From Blastobasis lacticolella (taxonomy: Eukaryota; Arthropoda; Insecta; Lepidoptera; Blastobasidae): a DNA stretch of 64,000 nt. Position 1 is the stretch's first letter; the number at the start of each line of letters is the position of its first letter. A program made the position numbers and the translations under genes. The notes under the pieces were generated by a model. The model was given only the letters and a program-made list of their open reading frames with translations. It was not told where the DNA came from and searched no databases. The DNA lies in contig LR990060.1 in assembly GCA_905147135.1 (NCBI GenBank), positions 8,634,001-8,698,000 on the forward strand, given 5' to 3'. This document shows, piece after piece, positions 41,904 through 52,686 of the stretch.

Positions 41904-41914
41904 ATCATATATAT

Positions 41915-42464
41915 ATACGGTACGGTAATTGAATTAAAATCAAAAACAAGTTATTCTATCCATCATGTTATCTTAGTAAGAAACGGGATAGACTCTTTTT
42001 ACAAGATTTTGTATAGTTTCACATGTCACCATGTCTGTTCGTAATAAAATCTTGCAAGTAAAATTTGACCCCTTACCCGGTTTCCGATTGAGCTAAAATT
42101 TTGTACACTTATGTAAGTTTGGTGACAATGCAATGTTATGATACCATCGAGCTAATCTGATGATGGAGACAGACTGTCAGACAGACAGACCCCATCGAGT
42201 TTGGGCTACTTTGATTAGTCTTGACAAATACTCTGACTGATCATAGAGAACGCGCGATAAAAGCTTGCTATGAAAATACGCTTTATAATCTTAGTTCCGA
42301 AGCAGCAACCAAATAAAAAATCATTATAATTAACAAACATAATAATAATAATGTTCTCTCGGCGTCTCGTAATCACATCACATTTCTGAAGGCCTGCTGA
42401 AAGAGACTTCATTTATAAATAAGTAGTGCCTGTTGTGCCATTTATTAGATTGTCATGTCATGTA
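41915..42464. other. No gene recognised
   Basis: No domain or shared repeat. Confidence 0.4.
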
Positions 42465-42505
42465 CCTATGCTTTCCCACAATAAACTGTAAAAAAAAAAA
42501 AAAAA
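42465..42505 (+). repeat. AATAAA plus A-tract (retrocopy 3' end)
   Basis: CACAATAAACTGT followed by about 15 A residues. It looks like the 3' end of a polyadenylated retrocopy; nothing upstream is recognisable as coding. Confidence 0.45.
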
Positions 42506-43782
42506 TCTTTAACTAAAATCACAACTAAACCTCACACCGGTCACAGGCCAACCCAACACGAGGTAAACATACCGCCGCAGATTTGAGACCTTGAGGGGTA
42601 AGAATCGCGGTCAATGGAGCCCCTGGGGGCGCATTAGTTACACTGTCAACACCGCCGCTGGGATCGCTGTGACCGCTCCTTGTAGACACGGGATTCGCCG
42701 GCCGAGAGCCGTGGGACTGAGGGGTAGCATGGTTAGGCTGAGTGTCCAGCAGAGATATGATACATTGCGTTGAGATTGGTGTTTCTTTTTAAAAGAAGTA
42801 GCTGGGCATTTGACAGCCATCTCACCTGGTGGTAGGTGACGATACTGAAGATCCCCTCACAGTAATTACTATAGTTGTTGCGCACCCTTTTCTATTGAAA
42901 TACACTTTATATATTTAGTTCCAAAGCGTCAACAAAAATTAAAAAAGCATAATAACTCTTTATTGCACACATACATATGACAACATACAAGAAGAACAAC
43001 ATATGACAACAAGCCTCGAATTAAAATTACAATTATACCTCACACCGGTCCTAGGCCAACCCAACACGAGGTAAACATACCGCCGCAGATTTGAGACCTT
43101 GAGGGGTAAGAATCGCGGTCAATGGAGCCCCTGGGGGCGCATTAGTTACACTGTCAACACTGCCGCTGGGATCACTGTGACCGCTCCTTGTAGACACGGA
43201 TTCGCCGGCCGAGAGCCGTCGGACTGAGGGGTAGCATGGTTAGGCTGAGTGTCCAGCAGATATATGATACATTGCGTTGAGATTTGTGTTTCTTTTTAAA
43301 AGAAGTAGCTGGGCATTTGACAGCCATCTCACCTGTGGGTAGGTGACGATACGGAAGATCCCCTCACAGTCATTACTATAGTTGTTGCGCACCCTTTTCT
43401 ATTGAAATACACTTTATATATTTAGTTCCAAAGCGTCAACAAAATAAAAAATACGTAATAACTCTTTATTGCACACATACCTACATATGACAACATACAA
43501 GAAGAACAAAATATGACAACAAGCCTCGAATTAAAATTACAATTACACCTCACACCGGTCCTAGGCTAACCCAACACGAGGTAAACAACGTCGTAGATTT
43601 GGGACCTTGAGGGGTAAGAATCGCGGTCAATGGAGCCCCTGCGGGCGCATTAGTTACACTGTCAACACTGCCGCTGGGATCGCTGTGACCGCTCCTTGTA
43701 GACACGGGATTCGCCGGCCGAGAGCCGTCTGACTGAGGGGTAGCATGGTTAGGCTGAGTGTCCAGCAGAGATATGATAAATA
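42506..43782 (-). repeat. Tandem array, period about 509 bp, ~2.5 units
   Basis: CACACCGGTC recurs at 42533, 43041 and 43551 (steps of 508 and 510). Units are over 95% alike by eye. Each holds a GC-rich part (CAATGGAGCCCCTG, CGGCCGAGAGCCGT) and an AT-rich part. On the minus strand the AT-rich part carries GTGTGCAATAAAGAGTTAT, very like the polyadenylation region of the LINE copy at 23041. The array therefore probably stems from the 3' UTR of a minus-strand LINE. Frames of about 60 codons inside are not supported as genes. Confidence 0.8.
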
Positions 43783-43796
43783 ATAAATAAATAATT

Positions 43797-44165
43797 TATC
43801 ATCATATCAGTTGGGAGATGCCCACGGGCATAGGCCTTCCCCAGAGATCTCCACAAAGTCCGGCATTGTACCTTCCGCATACAGCTGGTAGAGCTCGTCT
43901 AATCTAAAATGACGCGCCCCACTATAGCATTAACGCACACAAGCAAGTTTAAAATATGGACGCACTACATATACAAATGCCGTTGTAATTAATCATTCAG
44001 TTGCCGGTAAGATTCAAACGTAGCAGCACGCGTCGTTCATTGGCTCCCACACAGATGAAGTGTCGTTATCAATATTTGCACTCACACATCGAAATCAACT
44101 AACTAAGTAGTAGGGCGCGTCATCTTAGACTAGACGAGCTCTACCTGCGATATTTACGATCTTCG
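43797..44165 (-). pseudogene. RTE-type 3' end split by a MITE
   Basis: 43797-43888 (ATCATCATATCAG...TGGGCATAGGCC-like...CAGCTGG) continues at 44144 (CCTGCGATATTTACGATC). It matches the CAGCTGGTACCTGCGATCC site of the 7577 copy, with the MITE inserted at its TA. Confidence 0.8.
43891..44141 (+). mobile_element. TA-flanked MITE family G, copy 4 (proves TA target)
   Basis: A 251-bp short-subtype copy. The empty site is known from the RTE at 7577: CAGCTGGTACCTGCGA becomes CAGCTGGTA-element-TACCTGCGA, so TA is duplicated on insertion. Confidence 0.9.
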
Positions 44166-44186
44166 CTGGTTTGTGCTTGGACTATT

Positions 44187-44390
44187 CACACAGCGCCATC
44201 TAGCCCTAAGTAAGCAAAGCTCGTATTATGGGTGCTAGAAAACTGATTAACAATTAATACACATTTTTAAATACATATTTATTATACATACCACACCCAG
44301 ACCCGTAACAGAGATTAAAATTCATCATTTCAATTTCTGCCCGGCCGGGAATTGAACCCGGGACCTCTGCGTGGCAGACGGACATGCCAG
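44187..44390 (-). mobile_element. SINE family A
   Basis: Minus-strand copy: B box GGTTCAATTCC near 44355, CCGGCCGGGCAGAAATTG, and the ATGGCGCTGTGTGAATAG 3' end near 44190. The head beyond GGCATGTCC is lost. Confidence 0.75.
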
Positions 44391-44957
44391 CCTATTCACA
44401 TTGGCCTTGAAGGTGTACATATTACAATGATCAGGCAACACACTCGCATTCAACGAGTTCCATTTCTTTTCAGATGGCGGAAATAGGCAGGCGGAATGAC
44501 AACGTTCAACTACTTCACATACTTTCCAAAATGCAACCTGTAGATGACCGACATATCCACAACTGTAGAAATATCACTTTATTTACCTAGCCTTGCTCCG
44601 TAACTACACAGATCTGGTTGATAAGGACTTAGTGGAGCGAGGTTTTTGTATACGTTAGGTATACAGATTCGCTGCGCATCCTCGCACCGCTCTGGTTCCT
44701 CGTAAATGTGATAGAAAGAGTATGACGTATCACCGCTGCTTGTCTACGCATCCTCGTGCCTGGCGAATGCGCATCAACTAAGGTGTTATTGATCAATATT
44801 ATATATATGACAGGAACAACCGGTTACGAAACTCAGTTGCCATTACGGACATAAGACAGTAAATAACGGGGAAACTGTTTTATACATGGATTTATTACAT
44901 CAGGTGATAGGACTCTGCCTGTGGAGTCCACTGAGTGATAACCACCGTCTTATCTAT
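44391..44957. other. No gene recognised
   Basis: No domain or shared repeat. Confidence 0.4.
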
Positions 44958-45135
44958 TTCTCCTGCAGTTCCGGATTGAAGGATAAGGTAGCCAGCGCAA
45001 TTACAGACATGACGTATTTCATCTTAGTCCTCACGGTGACTGTGGTGTGGAATTATGCATATTTGATAGATGTTATGGGCGACAGATACCGCTTACCATC
45101 AAGCGGGCTATCTGATGGTTTGTCACTGCGTAGAA
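44958..45135 (+). repeat. Retroelement 3' UTR-like repeat
   Basis: TCCGGATTGAAGGATAAGGTAGCCAGCGCAATTACAGACATGAC and TTGATAGATGTTATGGGCGACAGATACCGCTTACCATCAAGCGGGC. The first half recurs, diverged, at 58232-58300. It accounts for the 89-codon frame at 44886-45155. Confidence 0.5.
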
Positions 45136-45730
45136 TAAAAAAATTATACCTATAGATTCATGGGTAAAACAGTTTCCTCTGCAAAATTACGTGTAACTAT
45201 GGCTTGGAGCCTGGACTCGTGTTTTAATGTGATATGGCAGACAAACAGCAACTGATATAACATTCATTTATTCCCACTGTATTGGGACACCTTTGAGTTT
45301 TCGTGCGTGGATTACGCCGTCAAACTCTCACCCCGTTTTGGGGATTATTTTTATTCAGCGATCACTATCCCGTGACGAGATACCTAGATACCCCACACCT
45401 ACCAAAAAGTACTGGTACATGTGCTAGAAAAGTCACCTGAAAACGGTACCCTTGCTAGACCCGCTTTGTTCCCGAGTAAATCAGGGTGAAGGACGACCTC
45501 TCAGAGGTGAGCGATGAGGGGATTACCTCGTACTCTGCAGGTGTGAGCAGGCACGTAACAATTCTGTTAGCAGGATACGGTGACGTGGTAAGGCTGATAC
45601 ACATATGGGGATGGCAGTGCATCAGTGCCGCTGCGCTTACGCTGGCATGCCTGTAAGCCTTTTATAGGCTTTTGTGTTATATGTTATGCTGGCGGGAATA
45701 CTGCCGGTTGATGCTACTGGTATGTCGTAA
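45136..45730. other. No gene recognised
   Basis: No domain or shared repeat. Confidence 0.4.
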
Positions 45731-45807
45731 GGCGCTGACTTAATTGGCAACGGTCTCCTAAACTGGTCGAGAGTCGTCCGTCGTACGACCTTTGATTGCG
45801 CCTGAGA
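45731..45807. mobile_element. Small GC-rich MITE, partial copy
   Basis: AGGCGCTGACTTAATTGGCAACGGTC...TCGTCCGTCGTACGACC...GATTGCGCCTGA; a shortened relative of 41101-41226. Confidence 0.5.
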
Positions 45808-46885
45808 CATGCACAGGTAACGAAGCAACGATAGAATTGTCCCTTTCTCATTGTTTGTTGTCTTCTGCACTATGCCATGTACGAGTAGGTAGGTATTGTG
45901 ACTAAATGTATTTATACCACTACAGTGGCAAACAAGCTTGCGGCCTGCGGTCGTGCTATGTGGTCACCTATGGATGGTGTCCATTAACATTGGTCAATCT
46001 TGGTGGCAGAGAAGGTCAAGTAGAGCAAGACATAGTTACTACAAGTTGACCGATTCAATTAACCCGCAGGAAATTGCAATAAAGAAATTTGATTCACATT
46101 TATGCGTAACAATAGGTATAATTTCACTGTTTTACTTATTTTACTTCTCCTCCTCAACTTTTTATGCACATTTTCTTAATCTACTGTAGAGTCAACCTTA
46201 TGTAGAATTTTGCGACTCTCCTAATTGGCTGATGGCAAATTTTTGCCTACACTTGTAAATAACTCAAATGTAGATAATGATAAAAATCATGAACTCAAAG
46301 ACAAGGTTTATGCGATTATTACGAAACCTGCGTGTACCTTTTCTTAACCCTGCAGCCAAACTTCCACCAAACCCTTCGCAAACAAGCGGGTAAAAGCAAC
46401 CTACACTCGTCGCATATAGGTTGGTAAAAGTCAGCAATTACTCACTAGTAATTGATGGGGCATCGACGGCGCAGCCCCTCTCAATAATGCATGAACTGTT
46501 GACAGCTAGGGTCGCCGCGAACAGGTTCTTTGTTTTCAGGCAGGTTAAAGCTGCGAACAGGTTTTTTGATTTCCGACAGGTTAAATTTGGGGAAGTTGAC
46601 ATATTGAAGAGGCGTATACATATTTAAATTTACCTTACTGTATACATAATATAGGTAGGTAAATCTAAAGGTAGGTAGGCCATCAGCTTTTACCCGCGCG
46701 CAATTCGGATCTCTGTAAATTATCCCGAACCCTATTATTTTCCAGGGATGAAAAGTAGTCTTTGTCACTCGGGAACATTGTAGCTTCCTATTAGTGAATA
46801 TTCAAAATCGAACATTACCACGAACATACAAATTCTGTAACTTACAAATATACAAACTTTTCCTCCTTACACTATTAGTTAACGT
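45808..46885. other. No gene recognised; short tandem duplication at 46517-46590
   Basis: GCGAACAGGTTCTTT-GTTTTCAGGCAGGTTAAA is followed by a diverged second copy GCGAACAGGTTTTTTGATTTCCGACAGGTTAAA, about 36 bp apart. The remainder is unremarkable. Confidence 0.45.
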
Positions 46886-46897
46886 AGATAATAACAC

Positions 46898-47142
46898 GGT
46901 GTGTGTGTGGTGCCGCTACCTCAAAGAATAGCACCACCCCATCTCTTCCCGTGGGTGTCGTAAGAGGTGACTAAGGGACAAATTCGAAAGGTGGGCAGCA
47001 GCATCTTTCTGGGTAGATTTACATCAACTGCACTGCGATCTCCAACCCGCCTGCCAAGCGTGGAGATTATGGCAATGACCTCCCCTTTCGTGGGAGAGGC
47101 CCGAAGTCCTGCAGTGGACTGTTATGGGCTGTGATGATGATG
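46898..47142 (+). mobile_element. SINE-like family C, copy 4, with target duplication
   Basis: A 245-bp plus-strand copy. Its head, GGTGTGTGTGTGGTGCCGC...AATAGCACCACCCC, differs from copies 1-3, while the 3' part (CTCCAACCCGCCTGCCAAGC, GTGGAGATTATGGCAATGACC, ACTGTTATGGGCTGTGATGATGATG) is the same. AGATAATAACAC flanks it at 46886-46897 and 47143-47154. Confidence 0.85.
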
Positions 47143-47154
47143 AGATAATAACAC

Positions 47155-47651
47155 AACTCGATGGTTGTAAAATCCCCACAATTTAATTTCACAAAGCGTC
47201 CTGTGCCATCCGCATAAGTCATGAATTTTGTTTAACTACCCCATATAAGATATGGTGTAAAATTAACCTGCATCCCGATTTAAATAATATTTGAATCATA
47301 CTAACATAACGGCGCACCTTACAATAACCCACTAATCCGAAACCACCAACCCTTGTGACAGGACTGCACCTACATCATTGTGCCGACGTTACGAGCTCTC
47401 GGCTAAGACCAAGGCAACCCTACCCCAACCTCAGAACCATCACCCCGTCCGCCGCATCTATGGCTACGAAATGCACCGATTCCGCCCACTCCGCCAATTA
47501 AGACGTCTGCAGTGGCTTGATAACTGATGCGAATAATCCATTTTAACCGTCTCAGTGCCACGGAGCTGAAAAGAATATGGATGACATTCTACGCTAAAGA
47601 GAAGTGAAGCATGCAAGGTATAACAATTTGTTGACATTTTATTTTGTTGTA
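47155..47651. other. No gene recognised
   Basis: No domain or shared repeat. Confidence 0.4.
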
Positions 47652-47902
47652 GAGCTCGTCTAGTCTAAGATGACGCGCCCGACTACTTAGTTAGTTGATT
47701 ACGATGTGTGAGTGCAAATATTGATAACGACACTTCATCTGTGTGGGAGCCAATGAACGACGCGTGCTCCTACGTTTGAATTTCACCGGCAACTGAATGA
47801 CCAATTACAACGGCATTTGTATATGTATTGCGTCCATATTTTAAACTTGCTTGTGTGCGTTAATGCGATAGTGGGGCGCGTCATTTTAGATTAGACGAGC
47901 TC
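47652..47902 (-). mobile_element. TA-flanked MITE family G, copy 5
   Basis: A 251-bp short-subtype copy in the orientation of copy 1; TA at 47650-47651 and 47903-47904. Confidence 0.85.
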
Positions 47903-47934
47903 TACATGTCCTACATACTCACATAGATACACCA

Positions 47935-48151
47935 GGGTCCCTGTTTTTGAATCGCTCGCCTCGATTCGAACGGTTTTCAATTTTGATTTCGGCATAAAAA
48001 ATTCGATATTTTGATGCATGATGCTGATTTTCCCTATTTTTAAAACGTAGTCAGTGTTGCAAAAGTGATTGAAAAAATGTTTAATTTTTCATGCAGAAAA
48101 TCAAAATTGAAAATCGTTCTAATCAAGGCGAGCGATTAAAAACTAGAGCCC
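47935..48151. mobile_element. Inverted-repeat MITE family E, copy 3
   Basis: GGGTCCCTGTTTTTGAATCGCTCGCC at the left and GGCGAGCGATTAAAAACTAGAGCCC at the right. The interior TTCGATATTTTGATGCATGATGCTG is shared with copy 1. It starts 32 bases after MITE copy 5. Confidence 0.65.
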
Positions 48152-48699
48152 AAGATCTGACAATATGTCGCCATTTTGTTTCATATTGTACCGCCAGTTA
48201 CAGTGTGAAAGCACGCACACACATAAATTAATAGCCATTTTTGTATTTCACCCATGATTTTAGAGAGTATCTGTCCGTATTTTTTCAGGTCCGTGCCCAG
48301 TGCCAGGTGAAGGAAGACCCAATATTGTGCAACGTTTCGAGGATTGACAATGCCGAGGCGAATTATGTAAGCTGTAAGGTGCTTTTGCAAGTAGAGGTAA
48401 AACGTTATTGTTATCAGATCAGCTGGATCAATTGTTACGGATATACATAATAAACTACCTATCGAACTAAAGACTAAGAGTAGTTTAAACAAATTGTAAA
48501 GAAAACTGAAAGGTCTACTCGATAAAAACTGCTACCCGATTGACGAGTTTCACTAGTCACTGCGAATAATAAAATATTTATAATTATATATAAGCACGAA
48601 CATCCGCTACATACTTAAAATTACCTTTTGCAAATGACTTCATCCAAAATTGGTTCTACGTACCTTCATACATACCTACATCTTGTTGACGAGTAGTGG
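48152..48699. other. No gene recognised
   Basis: Overlapping small frames on both strands (48181-48492) have no domain. Confidence 0.4.
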
Positions 48700-48751
48700 C
48701 CCGGTTTACCGAAATGTAAACCGGGTTTTACGCCCGCATCCCAGAGCGGGC
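48700..48751. repeat. Two adjacent hairpins
   Basis: CCCGGTTTAC / GTAAACCGGG (10-bp stem, 6-base loop, 48700-48725), then GCCCGC / GCGGGC (6-bp stem, 8-base loop, 48732-48751). These are unusually GC-rich for the region. Function is unknown. Confidence 0.6.
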
Positions 48752-48937
48752 AGGGCCTATCGAGTGTTATAAGCTACGATCCTGACACCCCACTAACACA
48801 TTCATAATATTAATGGAGTCCGCACAGACGTACACAGTTTCTTCACTGGTTTGGTTTGTCCCAAAAATGTATGCAAATTTGGTTTATGTACACTAAATAC
48901 TGTATAAACAATAATAAAAATATTATTTTATTCATCA

Positions 48938-49062
48938 TCATATTGGCGTTAAAGTCCCGGTTGTGCTCACGCATACAAGTGCACCGAGTCCGTCTTGACC
49001 ATGATCCACGATTTGGCAGATCAGATAATTACAGTGGAGCGACTGCCATTCGACCTCCTTGA
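48938..49062 (-). mobile_element. SINE family B, 3' fragment (minus)
   Basis: CATCATATTGGCGTTAAAGTCCCGGTTGTGCTC...GGTCCGTCTTGACCATGATCC is the reverse complement of the family B 3' end including a GAT-type tail. Confidence 0.7.
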
Positions 49063-49078
49063 CCTTCGATTAGCATTT

Positions 49079-49310
49079 ACCTAACGTTATGTACATTAGT
49101 TGAATACTAACCGATGCTCTTACGGTGAGGGAAAACATCGTGATAAACCTGCACATTCAGGCAACTGAATGTGTAACCATGATCCAATCTGGTCAGTTTT
49201 CTAGTAGCAGGGTCGCGAAGGTTAGATGATAGTCGCTTCACTATAATTAAATGACCTGCTAAACCCTGGATTATGGTCAAGGCGGATAATTAACGCCAGG
49301 ATTATTATTT
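49079..49310 (+). mobile_element. SINE family B, body and 3' end (plus)
   Basis: From TTATGTACATTAGTTGAATACTAACCGATGC to AATTAACGCCAGGATTATTATT. It faces the minus-strand fragment at 48938-49062; the two share 3' sequence and could pair as an inverted repeat. Confidence 0.7.
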
Positions 49311-49907
49311 AAATGACAGCAGGAAGGTGTTAGGTTATGCGTATAAAATTAATAAAGTAACTGAATATCTCTAATTACTCACTTCCTTCGAAACTAACCC
49401 GCAAAGAGAAAATCTATTCAGTAATAATTCAGAGGAAACCAGGGTCGTATCTAGGAACTAGGCAATGTAGGCCTGCTTTCACCATTAAGCTAAATCTGAT
49501 ACGTACGTATTACTTACCTTGCAATATGTTACATTTGAGTAACATATAGTGTTACTCAAAAATTTAGTGTTAGTTTTAAGAAAAATGTACATGATACACT
49601 AGGATAAATTGTAGAATTAACAGGGTATGGTTTGTAGCACTTTATAAATCCTAATATGTTATACTAAGTAGGTGCTTTTAAGTAAAATTGTTACTGTATA
49701 ATAATTAAGTTTATTCGGTGCTATAAGAATTGATATTCAGGGTAGTTGTAGGTCTATTAGCTATATAATTGGAAACTCATGCAATGTAACATGACTGTTT
49801 ACTACCTGAATAAAATAAATAAATTTGTATCCTAATTATTGGTACAGTCCCGGGAGCCAATCGATACCACTTAACGGTGTATTATATTATTATTACTGAA
49901 TTACACT
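49311..49907. other. No gene recognised
   Basis: AT-rich. ACTACCTGAATAAAATAAATAAA at 49802-49824 looks like a retroelement tail. Confidence 0.4.
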
Positions 49908-50070
49908 GAATGTGTAGTCAGGTTCCCCTAGTAGCAGGGTCATGGAGGTCAGATGGTAGTCGCTCTACTGTAATTACCTGATCGCCAAATCCGGGATCAT
50001 GGTCAAGGTGGACCCCAAGCCCTCGTGCTCGAGAGCAGAACCAGGACATTAACGCCAAGATGATTATTTT
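49908..50070 (+). mobile_element. SINE family B, 5'-truncated
   Basis: CTGAATGTGTAGTCAGGTTCCCC through GGTCATGGAGGTCAGATGG to GGACATTAACGCCAAGATGATTATT. The 3' end is intact with a short tail. Confidence 0.75.
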
Positions 50071-50829
50071 TGAAATAATATTAATGTATGGCTCATTAAA
50101 TGATTGATTAATCTGTCAGATAATTAAAGAGGTTAGGGTAACTGTGAGTATAACGTATGTTATTAAATGTCATAAAAAACAAGAAAACTTCTACTTTGTA
50201 GTAATGGTAGACATTTAGAAGACCCACAAAAAGTTGGTTGGTCCGTTCACAACCAGGCACAAATAAAAGTTTTTACTGACTTGAACTTCGACTTTTTGTA
50301 GCCATAGCACTTACATATCCTTGTGTGGGTTTGTAAGTAAAAAACCGGTCGCCCTGACATCCTATTGGCAGTTTCCGCCCATAGACACATTCAAGACCTT
50401 GGGAGTCGCTAATGCGTTTAATATTCTAGGAGCACGACAACGCGGAGTTATTTTATGTGATTTTTCAGTGAGATGTATTGATAGACGCCGAAAGTCCTTA
50501 CCTCTTCGCGTCGTGTTCCTGAGGGTCGTGAATCACCCGATCAACACTCAATTCCTAGTCCTCAGCATCATGAAGTGCATCATGTAGCTATGAGCGTTGA
50601 GCGAATTTGAACGGACCATCTAGAAGCCGATAAGATGTGCAGAATCCTCGAAATTTATCAGTCTGTTAAGTTACTAGGTGACTAAAATGAAATCGTATTG
50701 TTTTTTCCCTCCTCAAACAAAATTGAAATTATAGTTGGTTTTAATTTGGTAGCATATTACTTTATCGGGCAGTCAAGTTTTATCTGAGGATTGAAAAATC
50801 AGCCCTTAATGGATTTATAGCGGTTTTAA
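50071..50829. other. No gene recognised; partial inverted element near 50165-50260
   Basis: CTTCTACTTTGTAGTAATGGTAGAC and GACCCACAAAAAGTTGGT recur at the window's end (63895-64000): the first in the same orientation and the second as reverse complement, suggesting a shared MITE-like sequence. Confidence 0.35.
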
Positions 50830-51135
50830 GGGGAGTGTAACCAGAGGGCGCTCCATGCAACGTAATTTGGTCATATTTTCAATAAAACTATATCAAAGCC
50901 AATGAAATTTTGTAGACATGATCCAGAAAGCAGTATCTATGCTTGTAATTCCAAGGTTTCCCCAATTTTAAATTCCGTGTAACTTTGAAACGATATATTT
51001 TAACGAAAGTTTGAGAATTAAAAGCATAAATTGGTTTCTGGATCACGTCTACAAAATTTCATTGGCGTTGATAGCATAATTTTGAAAATATGATCAAACT
51101 GCATTTTTATGAAGCGCACTCGGGGGACACTAGCC
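50830..51135. mobile_element. 306-bp MITE with TTAA flanks
   Basis: Imperfect inverted arms of about 95 bases share AGTGT..CC..GAG.GCGCT.CAT, TTTGATCATATTTTCAA-type sequence and GCCAATGAAATTTTGTAGAC.TGATCCAGAAA. TTAA lies at 50826-50829 and 51136-51139. The TTAA target suggests the piggyBac superfamily. It does not share termini with the piggyBac-type MITE at 12487. Confidence 0.65.
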
Positions 51136-51139
51136 TTAA

Positions 51140-51444
51140 TATCCGGGAATCACGTAAACAGCTCGTGTGGCCCACACCCCACCTGAGTCCGCCCCTGGCC
51201 GGCGCCACATATCTTGCACACTCAGCGTCGGAAATGGAATACTTAAGCGGGTTGCTCATATATCTTAGATTGAACGGACCGCAAGCGACGTGTGAATCCC
51301 TTAACAAGCTTATTTGGTAGCCTATCTAGATCAAGCATTATAACTGTGGCCGTAGGTCGCTATAGCTCGAAAATGTAGGTCGATTTTTTAGGTTTCTGTT
51401 GTCCCAGCCACAGTGTTTTGCTTTAGATTATGACAAGGTATCAT
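51140..51444. other. No gene recognised
   Basis: A GC-richer patch at 51170-51220; frames here have no domain. Confidence 0.4.
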
Positions 51445-51575
51445 TCAAGAGGTTTATAAGAAGTCCCTTGAGAAGCGGGCAACGCATTGGTAGCGCCCCT
51501 GGAGTTGCTGATGTCCATAGGCGGCGGTGACCACTTTCCATCAGGTGGCCCGCATGACTGTTTTTCTAAATTATT
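51445..51575 (+). pseudogene. Non-LTR RT C-terminus and 3' UTR (family D)
   Basis: Translates YDKVSFKRFIRSPLRSGQRI and then GSAPGVADVHRRR; the 3' UTR GGCGGCGGTGACCACTTTCCATCAGG follows. Confidence 0.65.
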
Positions 51576-51706
51576 ACATAAAATAAAAATACCGTTTATT
51601 TAGGCAATCGACTTTCTTAAACGGGTAGTTATTATTACCAATGTTAAACCTTAAATCGAACTTACAAGTATGTTGTAAGTTTATGTTAACTCATCTTAAG
51701 GACTGA

Positions 51707-52042
51707 CCACACCTTTGCTCAAAATACACTGATAAAGGTATAAACGCTGTGACACGACGCACTTGTGTATAGCAATTATTTTTTTAAAGATTTTACTTAC
51801 TTCGCTGACTCAGCGATCCGAAGTGGATCTTGGCCTCTGGAGTTCGCGCAGGTCTTTCCGGACTTCGCCCATCCATCGATACCTGGGCCGTTCCACGGAA
51901 CGATTGAAAGATTTTGACGCAGCTTAATTTACGCAACTTCGGCAGAGCTCCGGTGTACACAGCACGTGTTATAAACGTGACCTATAAGTCGCGTCACAGC
52001 GTTTACGGTGCGTCAGCGTATATTGAGTAGTTGTGTGGTAAT
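51707..52042. mobile_element. Inverted-repeat element, ~336 bp
   Basis: ACCACAC...CTCAAAATACACTGA...TAAACGCTGTGACACGAC (51707-51759) pairs with GTCGCGTCACAGCGTTTACGG...GTATATTGAGTAGTTGTGTGGT (51989-52042). No target duplication was recognised. The interior holds a retroelement fragment. Confidence 0.55.
51797..51912 (-). pseudogene. Possible non-LTR C-terminal fragment
   Basis: The minus strand gives RSVERPRYRWMGEVRKDLRE, resembling the RPR-RW-D-V-KDL end motif of RTE-like and related elements. Short, so tentative. Confidence 0.4.
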
Positions 52043-52314
52043 TCTTTAGTAAAAACGCACCTGCGGTTTTGCATTTTTGTTACGTAAAACCTAAGTGCAA
52101 AATGGGTTATGAGTAAGTGGTAATAGTTACCGCTATCCAATAGGCGTTTTTATAATTTGTAACGTGACGATATTGTCGTGGACGTCCACGAAATAGGGGA
52201 CACTTGTCATGAAGGGGACATTTTTGTTGTAAAGGCTCCTCTAGGAAATTCCTTTCAATACATTTCATGCCACCTCTCCCCGTTATCGTGGACATATGGT
52301 TGCTTGCTTGCTTA
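52043..52314. other. No recognised feature
   Basis: No domain or shared repeat. Confidence 0.4.
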
Positions 52315-52365
52315 GACAAATTCACACAGCGCCATCTAGCCCCAAAGTAAGCAGAGCTTGTGTCT
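52315..52365 (-). mobile_element. SINE family A, 3' fragment
   Basis: ACAAATTCACACAGCGCCATCTAGCCCCAAAGTAAGCAGAGCTTGTG is the reverse complement of the 3' end of the 40833 copy. Confidence 0.7.
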
Positions 52366-52686
52366 ACATAACATCGTCACGATACAAATTATAAAACATG
52401 TTTCAACACATTGTAACTGAGTTTTAAGTATGAAAAAATACGATTCATAATCCCCTGTGAAAATATTCTTAGTTTAGTAGGAGTTGGAGTTTAGCGACTA
52501 AGTAAGGACATTAAGTTATCACGAGAACTGGACTAAGTATCTAAGTTTATTTTTTCCCAACTACTTACTGTCCGTGACGGTAAATGTCACGTTAATTTTT
52601 ATCTCTACTTTGTAGCACAGGAGCTGGATACCGAATTCTGTTTATAAGTCGAGAACCGACCCGAGGGTTACATTCATTCATTTCAG
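52366..52686. other. No recognised feature
   Basis: AT-rich. Confidence 0.4.

Noticed and set aside
42591..42820. 60-codon frames on both strands of the 509-bp array
   Set aside because: Short, overlapping, non-domain frames in a repeat; related frames in the other units are shifted.
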